From Nonomuraea helvata (lineage in GTDB: Bacteria > Actinomycetota > Actinomycetes > Streptosporangiales > Streptosporangiaceae): DNA of 64,000 nt. The stretch is taken from positions 2,604,001 through 2,668,000 of the forward strand of contig NZ_BAAAXV010000001.1 of NCBI RefSeq assembly GCF_039535785.1. The letters run 5' to 3'. The notes below the pieces were generated by a model. It did no database searches, had not been told where the DNA came from, and was given only the letters and a program-made list of their open reading frames with translations. Position 1 is the stretch's first letter. Every line of letters begins with the position of its first letter. Positions 1 through 6,889 of this stretch are shown in pieces. The translations under genes and the position numbers were made by a program.

Positions 1-2
1 TC

Positions 3-806
3 GGCATCCTGACCATCTCGGCCACCCAGCTCGCCTCGCTGCTGCCCACATACGCCCCCCAGTTCGACCGCCTCCTCACCGACGCGCAGCACTGGGCCAC
101 CACGCACGGCCTCAGCAACGAAATGATCAATAGGGGGCTGCGGTCGTTCGACCCCGGAAAGATCGTGGAATTGGCGCAGAGTCTGCTCGGCAGTCTGATC
201 GGCATTCTCTCCGCGATGTTCCTCATCGTCGTGCTGTTGCTGGCAATGTGTCTCGACGCGCCGGTGACCGCGAAAATTCTCACCTCCGGCGTGGGCAGAA
301 GGCCGCGGCTGGTGACGGCCCTGGGCATCTTCACGCACAAAACGCGGCGCTATCTGATTGTCTCGACCGTGTTCGGGCTGATTTACGCGGTGCTCGACGT
401 GATCGCCCTGTCGCTGCTGGACGTGCCGCTCCCGCTGCTCTGGGGCGTGCTCGCGCTGATCGCCAACTACATCCCCAACATCGGCTTCCTCATCGGCCTG
501 CTGCCGCCCGCCATGCTCGCCCTGCTGGACGGCGGCGTGCAGAAAATGCTGCTCGTCATCGCCGCGTACACGATCACCAATGTCGTCACCCAGTCGTTCA
601 TTCTCCCGAAATTCCTGGGGGACGCCGTGGGGCTCTCCACGACCATGACGTTCATCTCGCTGATCGTGTGGACTTTCGTCCTGGGACCGCTGGGGGCCGT
701 GCTCGCCATTCCGCTCAGTCTGCTGGCGCGGGCGCTGTTCATCGACAGCGATCCGAGCGCCGGGTGGGCGCAGGCGCTGGTGTCGGGGAAGCTACCCGGA
801 GGGTGA
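3..806 (+). CDS. AI-2E family transporter, C-terminal part (5' end outside window)
   Basis: The open frame enters from the left edge, so only the last 267 residues are visible; an internal ATG at 123 is not the true start. Several hydrophobic segments surround a loop reading ANYIPNIG followed by FLIGLLPP, the conserved core of the AI-2E transporter / PerM family (PF01594, normally about 350 residues). The C-terminal run GLSTTMTFISLIVWTFVLGPLGAVLAIPL is split here only by length limits: TMTFISLIVW and GPLGAVLAIP are the family hallmarks. Members export small molecules or exchange Na+/H+; the substrate cannot be told. It ends convergently, overlapping the AraC-type gene by 15 nt. Confidence 0.85.
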   Translation, partial: GILTISATQLASLLPTYAPQFDRLLTDAQHWATTHGLSNEMINRGLRSFDPGKIVELAQSLLGSLIGILSAMFLIVVLLLAMCLDAPVTAKILTSGVGRRPRLVTALGIFTHKTRRYLIVSTVFGLIYAVLDVIALSLLDVPLPLLWGVLALIANYIPNIGFLIGLLPPAMLALLDGGVQKMLLVIAAYTITNVVTQSFILPKFLGDAVGLSTTMTFISLIVWTFVLGPLGAVLAIPLSLLARALFIDSDPSAGWAQALVSGKLPGG

Positions 807-1538
807 GACGAGGTGGCGCATGGACACCCCGCTCAGCCTCTTGACGTCGTGAGACAGGTGCGCCTGGTCGGCGTAGCCGGCCGCGACCGCCACCTCTGCC
901 AGCGGGACGCCCGCGCGGGCCAGGGCCAGTGCGCGCTGGAAGCGGACGATGCGCTGGAGGGTCTTGGGCGCGTAGCCGAACGACGTCAGGCTGCGGCGAT
1001 GCAGCTGGCGCTCGCTGAAACCCAGGTCCCACGCCACCTCCGCGACCGTGCGGCCGTTACGGAGAGCGCCGGCGATGGCGGAGCTCGCGGGATCGACGGA
1101 TGTCCCCTGGGCCAGGCGAGCTCTGACCGCGACCCGCAGCGCGTCGAGCCGCCGCGAAGGACCGGCGTCCGGGACGTGCAGCGGCGGAAGGTCGGACAGC
1201 CTGACGTGCGGGGACGGGAGGCCGGACAGCCTGACGTGCAGGGACGGGAGGTCGGACAGCCGGACGCGCTGGTCGCGGAGCTCCTGGAGCGGGAGGCCGA
1301 AGAAGTCGCCCGCCGCGCCTGGCTTGAACCGGATGCCCACGAACGTGTCGCCGGGAACCAGGTGTGTCGGCATGGGGCCCGTGTCAGGCCCGGCCACGAA
1401 CAGGCCCTCCGGCCCCCAGATCAGGTCGACGCACGCGTCGGGCACCACGAGCTGCGTGGTGTCCGCCTCGCTGACCAGGCGCCACTCGCAGGCGACGCGA
1501 TCGGCGACGTCGGCGCCGGGGGGCCGTTCGACGTACAT
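792..1538 (-). CDS. AraC-family transcriptional regulator with DUF6597-like sensor domain
   Basis: 248 residues. The N-terminal half (CVDLIWGPEGLFVAGPDTG) matches the DUF6597 sensor found in front of many actinobacterial AraC regulators. The last 90 residues form the two-helix-turn-helix AraC domain (AWDLGFSERQLHRR and AAGYADQAHLSHDVKRL). Between the two lies a linker made of three 10-residue tandem repeats of the form VRLS(D/G)LPSLH, encoded by 30-bp DNA repeats. The gene follows the prenyltransferase-like gene with a 19-nt gap and is probably cotranscribed with it. Its target and ligand are unknown. Its 3' end overlaps the AI-2E gene in opposite orientation. Confidence 0.85.
   Translation of the reverse strand: MYVERPPGADVADRVACEWRLVSEADTTQLVVPDACVDLIWGPEGLFVAGPDTGPMPTHLVPGDTFVGIRFKPGAAGDFFGLPLQELRDQRVRLSDLPSLHVRLSGLPSPHVRLSDLPPLHVPDAGPSRRLDALRVAVRARLAQGTSVDPASSAIAGALRNGRTVAEVAWDLGFSERQLHRRSLTSFGYAPKTLQRIVRFQRALALARAGVPLAEVAVAAGYADQAHLSHDVKRLSGVSMRHLVSPSG
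1173..1262 (-). repeat. Three 30-bp tandem repeats inside the AraC-type gene
   Basis: Units at 1173-1202, 1203-1232 and 1233-1262 each begin GACGTGC and contain GG(T/C)CGGACAGCC. Each adds exactly ten residues, so copy number can change without breaking frame. The repeats fall in the linker between the sensor and DNA-binding domains. Confidence 0.9.
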
Positions 1539-1557
1539 GCCCCCAACGTACGCGACC

Positions 1558-2421
1558 TCACCGACAGAACCCGGGCAGCCTCCCGTACGCGCGCAGCGTC
1601 TTGAGCCTCTGCACGGTGACGTACCCGCCCCATTCGTGCTCCACCAGCGGCGTCCACATCAGCCAGTTCCCGCTCCATCCCCCGTCATCGGACTGCGCGG
1701 CGATCAGGGCGTCGAGGTGGGTGTCCAGAACGTCCTGGGTGAACAGCGGCAGCCGCAGCGGCTCGGACGCGAAATCCGTCGGGAAGTGGGCGTGCCCCGG
1801 CGCGCCGGGGTCGAAGGCGACGGTCGCGAGGACGGCCTCGCGCAGTCGCGCGAACTCCGCCTCCGCACGGGCACGGTCCGGCACCAGGTCCAGGAACGTC
1901 ACCACGGCCCTGGCCTCGTACTCGCCGGTCTCCTTGATCGCGGCGATCCGCGACCAGCAGAAGTCGGTGGCGGCGGCCAGCCAGGGATGCGTGCTGCCGT
2001 GCTTGTGCAGCAGCCCCGCGATCGACGCGGTGGGGATGAGGCTCCCGGGAGGCGAGTCGGGGGTCTCCCACCAGGGCGCGTGCGGAGTGTCGCGGACGGA
2101 CGGCAGGACGAACGGCACGCCGCCGTCGGGCGCGCTGACCTCGGCCAGGTAGTCGCAGGCGGCGGAGACCATCGGCGAGTCGAACGCGTCGAGCTCGTCC
2201 AGGATCCAGAACGCCACCTCGACGGGCTCCGGCTGGCTGCCCGCCCCGCGCAGGTCGGGCTCCAGCGCGTTGCCGAAGCCGCCGTCGGCGTTCTGGTAGC
2301 AGCGCAACACGTCGAGCACCCGCTCGCGCGGCCCGTCCTTGAAGAGCGCCTCGAAACGCAGCCTGTCGAGCAGGCGCCCATGGAGCTGCAGATATTTCTC
2401 CGCGCGGTCGATCACGTCCAT
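1558..2421 (-). CDS. Prenyltransferase/terpene-cyclase-repeat-like protein, function unknown
   Basis: 287 residues from ATG at 2421; the longer frame up to 2592 is rejected because that stretch has non-coding-like composition and covers the divergent neighbour. The motifs CYQNADGGFG (near residue 42) and SDDGGWSGNW near the C-terminus resemble the QW-type alpha/alpha-toroid repeats of squalene cyclases and protein prenyltransferases. The DxDD catalytic motif was not seen, so cyclase activity is not supported. No signal peptide. It lies 52 bp from a divergent small gene and 19 bp upstream of the AraC-type gene. Confidence 0.7.
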   Translation of the reverse strand: MDVIDRAEKYLQLHGRLLDRLRFEALFKDGPRERVLDVLRCYQNADGGFGNALEPDLRGAGSQPEPVEVAFWILDELDAFDSPMVSAACDYLAEVSAPDGGVPFVLPSVRDTPHAPWWETPDSPPGSLIPTASIAGLLHKHGSTHPWLAAATDFCWSRIAAIKETGEYEARAVVTFLDLVPDRARAEAEFARLREAVLATVAFDPGAPGHAHFPTDFASEPLRLPLFTQDVLDTHLDALIAAQSDDGGWSGNWLMWTPLVEHEWGGYVTVQRLKTLRAYGRLPGFCR

Positions 2422-2473
2422 GCGGGCGAACCTATCCCTTGCCCCGGGCGGTTCTCTTGTCAGAATCGGACGT

Positions 2474-2896
2474 ATGGAGCAGCAGCGGCGGTGGGACGGG
2501 GACGAGCGGTTCGTCGGCGTGAGCGACGCGGCGGCGATGCTGCCGGCCGTGCGGCGGCTCGACGAGATGATGCGCACAGAGGGGTGGGTCACCGAGGAGC
2601 CCGCGGCACATCTCCTCCCCCACCTGCGGCGCGTGCCCGGCTGGGAGGTGCTGGGCGAACGGCTGCTCGACGACGGCTTCTACGAGGTGCGGGCCCGTCC
2701 GGAGGAGGGGCTGGAGGGCATCGACGTGCAGCGGGCCGTGATCAGGCTGCTGTCGGTGATCGCCGAGCCCTCCTTCCTGGTAAGTCAGACGGGCGGCAAC
2801 GTGTACGAGTGCGTGACCGGCGTGCTGCCCGACGACCATCCGCGGATCTTCAAGTCGCACGGGCACCTCATCCGGGTCATCGTGACCGGGGAGTAG
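2474..2896 (+). CDS. Conserved hypothetical protein, 140 residues
   Basis: Start chosen at ATG 2474, where the protein begins MEQQRRWDGDERFVG; the upstream extension of the frame covers the divergent neighbour and looks non-coding. It is a soluble, acidic protein with no signal peptide or membrane segment. Features include AAMLPAVRRLDEMM, PHLRRVPGWEVLG and a C-terminal HPRIFKSHGHLIRVIVTGE. I do not recognise the family. It is transcribed away from the prenyltransferase-like gene and converges on the VWA/metallopeptidase gene, 32 nt away. Confidence 0.65.
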   Translation: MEQQRRWDGDERFVGVSDAAAMLPAVRRLDEMMRTEGWVTEEPAAHLLPHLRRVPGWEVLGERLLDDGFYEVRARPEEGLEGIDVQRAVIRLLSVIAEPSFLVSQTGGNVYECVTGVLPDDHPRIFKSHGHLIRVIVTGE

Positions 2897-2928
2897 CCGG
2901 CGCTTCCGTAGAGAGCACGTCAGAACAC

Positions 2929-4704
2929 TCACTTCACGAAGAACACCGGCCCGCGCGGCCGGAACGGCAGTGAGGCGCCCTGCGGCACCAGGAACGCGTG
3001 CTCCCTGCGGATGTGCAGCACGTCACACGCGCCGTCGGTGATCACCAGGATGGGGCCGTCCGGCGGGAAGTCGTCGGCCTGCTCGAGCAGCCTGACGCCC
3101 GGCTGGAGCACCGTGCCGCCGCGGCCGCGCACCCTGACCTTGCCCGCGATCTCCTCGACCGGCAGGTATCCGGCGTCGTAGGCGGCGGCGTCGCAGAAGA
3201 CCACACGGGCGCGCGGGACGTCGCGGGCGGCGGCGTAGGAGGCGATCGCGCCGAGCGCCTTGCCGAGCAGCGTCACGTCCATGGACCCCGAGGTGTCCAG
3301 CACGACACCGAACGTGGCCTTGCGCACGACCTCCTCGGGCCGCACCCAGCCGGGCCGCGGGATGCCGGGGCTCGACGCCTGCCTGCGCGAGGCGCGGGCG
3401 TAGGAGCGCCGCTTCTCCTCGGGCTGGAAGTGCTCGTCGAACCAGCGGGCGAGCCGGGCGTCCCAGGGCAGCGGCGGCTGGTCGAGCGCGCGGATCTCCT
3501 GCTCGAGCCCGGCGGGCAGCAGGCCGCGGCCGCTGCTCTGGTGGTAGGCCAGGCCGGTGCAGAGCGCGTTGCGGTAGTACTCGTCGAGATCGACGTATCC
3601 GCCGATGCGGCGGGGCGGCTGGTCGAGCACGTCGCCGAGCCCGCGCCCGCGCAGGGTGGCGAGCTTGCGCAGGCGGCGCAGGTCGGTGGCGATGCGGTCG
3701 TAGACCGCCTCCGCCGACATGCCGCCGAGCGACTGGTCGTACAGCAGCCCTTCCGGCATCTCGCCGACGCCCATCTCGATCAGCCACCCGTTGATGACGT
3801 AGTCACAGGCGATGTTCCACAGGTACGGCTCTCTCATGCCGCACCGCTCGCCGTGGCGCAACGCGGCGTGCAGCATCTCGTGGGCCAGCACGAAACGCCA
3901 TTCGGGCTCGGAGTGCCGGGCGAGCGGATTGATGTAGATCTCCCCCGCCTCGGCGCTGACCGCGGCGATCGAGATGGACCAGCCCCTGGCCAGCTCGGCG
4001 TCAGAGACGATCTTCATGCCCGCGGCCAGCGCGCCGAGCAGCGGGTACGACGACGTGAACCAGCGCAGCGCCAGATCCCAGGGCCCCTTGACGTGCCCTT
4101 CAACGGGGGTGCGGGGCTCGCCGGCCCGGTCGAGCGCGCTGGTGGCCGCCTCGGCGATGCCGATCGCGAACGTGCGCTGGAAGTCGAGGTCCTCCGCCAG
4201 CTTCGCCGAGCCGATGCGGAAGTCGGGCTCACCCGATGGCTTGACCGGGGGCGGCACGCCGAGCCTGCGCCAGCGCTCCGACAGCGCCACCTCGTCCTGT
4301 TCGGGCAGCTCGTCGGGCAGCGGCCAGGGGCAGCGCCCGATCTTGAGTGTGCGCAGGAACCGCTCCACGGCCAGGCAGCAGGCCGCGTGGTAGGCAGGTT
4401 CGGGGCGGTCGCCGTCGATGTCCTTCGGCGCGCAGGCGCGCGGGTCGGCGTGGCCGAAGCCGAGGTGGAGCAGCAGATGGGCGAAGACCCACGTCCATTC
4501 GTCGGCCGGGGCGCGGCGCTTGGGGTGGAAGCGCACGTCGCCGTCGTCGGTGACGACGGCCCAGGTGTCGCTCCCCAGCTCGTCCTGCTCGGCCTCCAGG
4601 AGGTAGCTGTGGAAGACGCGGAAGAGCGGGTGACGGAGTACGGCGTTCCAGCCGTTGTGGATCTCCGCCCGCCAGGGATCGACCTTGGCCTTGGCGCGTC
4701 TCAT
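2929..4704 (-). CDS. VWA-domain / DUF2201-type putative metallopeptidase
   Basis: 591 residues from ATG 4704. HEMLH at residues 275-279 (zincin-type HExxH), followed by ALRHGERCG, forms the metallopeptidase-like domain; another His-rich stretch, AHLLLHLGFGH, lies at 75-85. A C-terminal von Willebrand A-like domain carries the MIDAS motif DTSGSM at 470-475 and ends in VITDGA. The ATG overlaps the stop of the upstream AAA ATPase (ATGA), so the two are translationally coupled. MoxR-type ATPase plus VWA protein pairs are known as chaperone- or metal-insertion-like modules that remodel protein complexes. The substrate here is unknown. Frames extending to 5271 are antisense-like and rejected. Confidence 0.8.
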   Translation of the reverse strand: MRRAKAKVDPWRAEIHNGWNAVLRHPLFRVFHSYLLEAEQDELGSDTWAVVTDDGDVRFHPKRRAPADEWTWVFAHLLLHLGFGHADPRACAPKDIDGDRPEPAYHAACCLAVERFLRTLKIGRCPWPLPDELPEQDEVALSERWRRLGVPPPVKPSGEPDFRIGSAKLAEDLDFQRTFAIGIAEAATSALDRAGEPRTPVEGHVKGPWDLALRWFTSSYPLLGALAAGMKIVSDAELARGWSISIAAVSAEAGEIYINPLARHSEPEWRFVLAHEMLHAALRHGERCGMREPYLWNIACDYVINGWLIEMGVGEMPEGLLYDQSLGGMSAEAVYDRIATDLRRLRKLATLRGRGLGDVLDQPPRRIGGYVDLDEYYRNALCTGLAYHQSSGRGLLPAGLEQEIRALDQPPLPWDARLARWFDEHFQPEEKRRSYARASRRQASSPGIPRPGWVRPEEVVRKATFGVVLDTSGSMDVTLLGKALGAIASYAAARDVPRARVVFCDAAAYDAGYLPVEEIAGKVRVRGRGGTVLQPGVRLLEQADDFPPDGPILVITDGACDVLHIRREHAFLVPQGASLPFRPRGPVFFVK

Positions 4705-5762
4705 GACCGGGCCGCCATCAGCCTGGGCACGTCCCTCCCGACCTCCACCAGGAACCAGGTGGGCAGGGCGGGCGCGCCGTCGGCGTTGTTGGCGATGACC
4801 AGCTGGGCGCATTCGAGGGAGATCTCGGCCAGCTCCACCAGCAGCGTCTTCGCCCGGAAGCCCAGGTCGCGACCGCGGTCGGAGGATCCGCGCTTGTCCG
4901 CGGGCAGTTCCTTGATCAGGCGGGCGCGGAACGCCTCGGCCAGGAAGTAGAGCAGGTCGCGTTCCTCGGGCCTGCGCGGCCAGGGGGCCTCGCCCTTCAG
5001 CACGGCCTCCAGGTCGTACGCGTGCCGCACGGTCTTGACGTAGGCGCGAAAGGCGGAGGCGTGCGTGGCGGTCAGTGTGCCGAACGCCAGCATGGCGATC
5101 GTCTCGTCGGTCACGTCGTCGCCGCACGACAGCAGCACGTCGGACAGCATGTGCCAGGCCCGCGGCGAGGAGAACGGCTCCTCGGTCTTCGGTGGCGGGC
5201 TCCACAGGTGGTCGGGCCGCTGGACCAGGTAGTCGACGATCCACGGGTGGATGCCGTTGGCGGCGGCCCACTTCAGCCAGTCGTCCGCCGAGGCCCGCAG
5301 GTGCACGTGGACCAGCCGGTTGAGCAGCGCGGACGCCATCGGGCGGGCGAGGGCGTTGTCGGTGGCGCGGTTGCCCGCGCCGATCACCACCGAGCCGGCG
5401 GGCAGCTCGTACGTGCCGATCCTGCGGTCGAGGATCAGCGAGTAGAACGCCTTCTGTACCTCGGGCGCGGAGGCGTTGAGCTCGTCGAGGAACAGGCAGT
5501 ACGGCTCCGCGCGCGCGATCGACTCGGGCGGCGCGAACCGGCTGCGCCCGTTGACCAGCTCGGGCACGCCGATCAGGTCTTCAGGGGCGAGCTGGGTGCC
5601 GAGCAGCGTCACGCACTCCAGTCCGAGTGAGTCGGCGAACTCGCGTACGAGCGAGCTCTTGCCGATGCCGGGGGCGCCCCAGAGGAACACGGGCCGGACC
5701 ACGGCGACGTGCAGCAGCAGCTCGGGGAGCTGCGCCGGGGTGACCGTGACCGTCGCCTGCAC
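4701..5762 (-). CDS. MoxR-type AAA+ ATPase
   Basis: 353 residues, GTG start at 5762 with a weak ribosome-binding site. Walker A GAPGIGKS is at 29-36 and Walker B LFLDEL at 90-95; then comes sensor-1-like GAGNRATDNA and an arginine-rich region (ALLNRLVHVHL). The order and spacing fit MoxR/RavA-type AAA+ proteins, which act as ATP-driven chaperones with a VWA partner. Here that partner is the next gene, joined by an ATGA overlap. Only 88 nt separate its start from the divergent erm leader peptide, so the two promoters share one short intergenic region. Confidence 0.85.
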   Translation of the reverse strand: MQATVTVTPAQLPELLLHVAVVRPVFLWGAPGIGKSSLVREFADSLGLECVTLLGTQLAPEDLIGVPELVNGRSRFAPPESIARAEPYCLFLDELNASAPEVQKAFYSLILDRRIGTYELPAGSVVIGAGNRATDNALARPMASALLNRLVHVHLRASADDWLKWAAANGIHPWIVDYLVQRPDHLWSPPPKTEEPFSSPRAWHMLSDVLLSCGDDVTDETIAMLAFGTLTATHASAFRAYVKTVRHAYDLEAVLKGEAPWPRRPEERDLLYFLAEAFRARLIKELPADKRGSSDRGRDLGFRAKTLLVELAEISLECAQLVIANNADGAPALPTWFLVEVGRDVPRLMAARS

Positions 5763-5802
5763 GTATTCCAGGGTGGCGAACCAGGCCCCGTCCGCGCATC
5801 AC

Positions 5803-5850
5803 ATTTAATTGCGTTGCCCGGATGAACTGCCGCTGCCTACTGTGACCGGC
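5803..5850 (+). promoter_or_regulatory. erm promoter with AT-rich upstream box
   Basis: TTGCCC (5814-5819) and TACTGT (5838-5843) are separated by 18 nt, a good -35/-10 pair. Transcription would start at about 5850, at the leader-peptide ATG, so the transcript is probably leaderless. An AT octamer ATTTAATT (5803-5810) sits 3 nt before the -35. In WhiB7/WblC-dependent antibiotic-response promoters an AT-rich patch just upstream of the -35 is the recognition feature, so WhiB7-type activation is inferred. Confidence 0.55.
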
Positions 5851-5916
5851 ATGACATGCATGTTCACCTGCCAGGTTTTCATCCGCATCCGCCACGGCCG
5901 GGCTCTGGCCCGCTAG
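5851..5916 (+). CDS. Erm leader peptide, 21 codons
   Basis: A short ORF (ATG 5851, TAG 5914) just downstream of the erm promoter. It contains Phe-Ile-Arg-Ile-Arg at residues 10-14. Arg/Lys-X-Arg/Lys is the established motif at which macrolide-bound ribosomes arrest, as in the ErmDL class. The ribosome would stall with Arg14 (codon 5890-5892) near the A site. A small hairpin (CGGGC 5899-5903 with GCCCG 5908-5912) lies in its last codons. The ORF has no Shine-Dalgarno sequence, which fits leaderless translation. A second in-frame ATG lies at codon 4. Confidence 0.75.
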   Translation: MTCMFTCQVFIRIRHGRALAR

Positions 5917-6009
5917 CGGACGCGACCATCTGATCCCAGGCTGATCCGCGCGTCCGCAGGCGTGCCCAGGGCCCTTCGAGACCTGTCAATCTCGAGGACC
6001 CGAAAGGGC
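5916..6009 (+). promoter_or_regulatory. erm translational attenuator (two hairpins, one hiding the ribosome-binding site)
   Basis: Hairpin 1: GCGGACGCG (5916-5924) pairs perfectly with CGCGTCCGC (5949-5957), starting at the leader stop codon. Hairpin 2: GCCCTT (5971-5976) pairs with AAGGGC (6004-6009), continued inside by CGAGA (5977-5981) with TCTCG (5990-5994). AAAGGG (6003-6008), 8 nt before the erm GTG, is the ribosome-binding site, so it is buried in hairpin 2. Stalling on the leader would disturb hairpin 1 and allow refolding. This is the architecture of inducible erm genes. Confidence 0.7.
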
Positions 6010-6016
6010 AAGTGCT

Positions 6017-6889
6017 GTGGCGCAGAATTTCGCGCACGGAAACTATTCACATACTCAGCGCAAAGCCAGGAACACCGGCGGCCGCACGCCCATGGACCGG
6101 GCGCGGCGCACGCTCTCGCAGAATTTCCTGGCCGACCGGCATGCCGTCGATCTGATGGTGAAGGCCGCCGCCCCCGAAGGGCTCGTGCTGGAGCCCGGCG
6201 CGGGCCAGGGGGTGCTCACCTTCGCGCTGGCCGAGGCGGGTGCGAAGGTCGTCGCCTATGAGATCGACCCGAGGCTCGCCGTACGGCTGGCCGCCCGCAC
6301 GAGCGGCGATCCCAGGATCGACGTGGTCAGGGGCGACTTCACGACCGCGCGGGCGCCGCGGGAGCCATTCGCGGTCGTGGGCAACATCCCGTACTCGGTC
6401 ACGTCGAAGATCGTGGACTGGTGCCTGCGGGCGCCCGCGCTGACCTCGGCGACGCTGCTCACCCAGCGGGAGTACGCCCGCAAGCGCACCGGCGACTACG
6501 GCCGCTGGAGCCTGGTCACGGTCGAGTCGTGGCCGTGGTTCAGCTGGCGGCTCGGCGACACGATCGGCAGGGAGGCCTTCCGGCCCGTCCCGTCCGTGGA
6601 CTCGGCGATCCTGCGCATCCAGCGCAGGCCGGACCCTCTCCTTCCCCGTGAGGGGCTTGAAGAGCCCCGAACAGCGGAGCGAAGCGGAGCCATGAGCTCG
6701 CGGCGTTCCTACCTGGAGCTGGTCGAGCTGGGCTTCGGCGGTGTCGGCGGCTCGGTGCGCGCCTCGCTGAAGACGCGCTACCAGGGGGTGGACGCCGCAC
6801 TGGAGGCAGCGGGCGTCGCCCGTGACACCGTCGTGGGCCACGTCCACCCCGACCAGTGGATCACCTTGTGGGGACGCCTATGCCGGTGA
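6017..6889 (+). CDS. erm: Erm-type 23S rRNA (adenine-N6)-dimethyltransferase
   Basis: 290 residues, GTG start at 6017 behind AAAGGG. SAM-binding motif I is EPGAGQG (59-65) and the catalytic motif is GNIPYSVTS (122-130). The Erm hallmarks ARKRTGDYGRWS (154-165) and FRPVPSVDSAI (188-198) are also present. Such enzymes dimethylate A2058 of 23S rRNA and give macrolide-lincosamide-streptogramin B resistance; the closest family by eye is the actinomycete ErmE-like group. The loop after RPDPLLP is about 18 residues longer than in relatives (211-228) and is encoded by repeat-like DNA. The gene stands alone, with no macrolide biosynthesis genes nearby. Its 3' end overlaps the membrane glycosyltransferase gene by 12 nt. 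Confidence 0.92.
   Translation: MAQNFAHGNYSHTQRKARNTGGRTPMDRARRTLSQNFLADRHAVDLMVKAAAPEGLVLEPGAGQGVLTFALAEAGAKVVAYEIDPRLAVRLAARTSGDPRIDVVRGDFTTARAPREPFAVVGNIPYSVTSKIVDWCLRAPALTSATLLTQREYARKRTGDYGRWSLVTVESWPWFSWRLGDTIGREAFRPVPSVDSAILRIQRRPDPLLPREGLEEPRTAERSGAMSSRRSYLELVELGFGGVGGSVRASLKTRYQGVDAALEAAGVARDTVVGHVHPDQWITLWGRLCR
6647..6703 (+). repeat. Repeat-like in-frame insertion within erm
   Basis: This stretch contains CCCC-GTGA-GGGG, GGGGCT with AGCCCC (5-nt loop) and a direct repeat GCGGAGC-GAA-GCGGAGC. It encodes residues 211-228, which actinomycete Erm relatives lack. The AGCG-AAGCGGAGC core resembles the elements at potB-potC and in potA. Confidence 0.6.

Noticed and set aside
2929..5271. 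A 780-residue version of the VWA/peptidase protein.
   Set aside because: The additional N-terminal part is a shadow of the MoxR ATPase gene; ATG 4704 forms the usual ATGA coupling.
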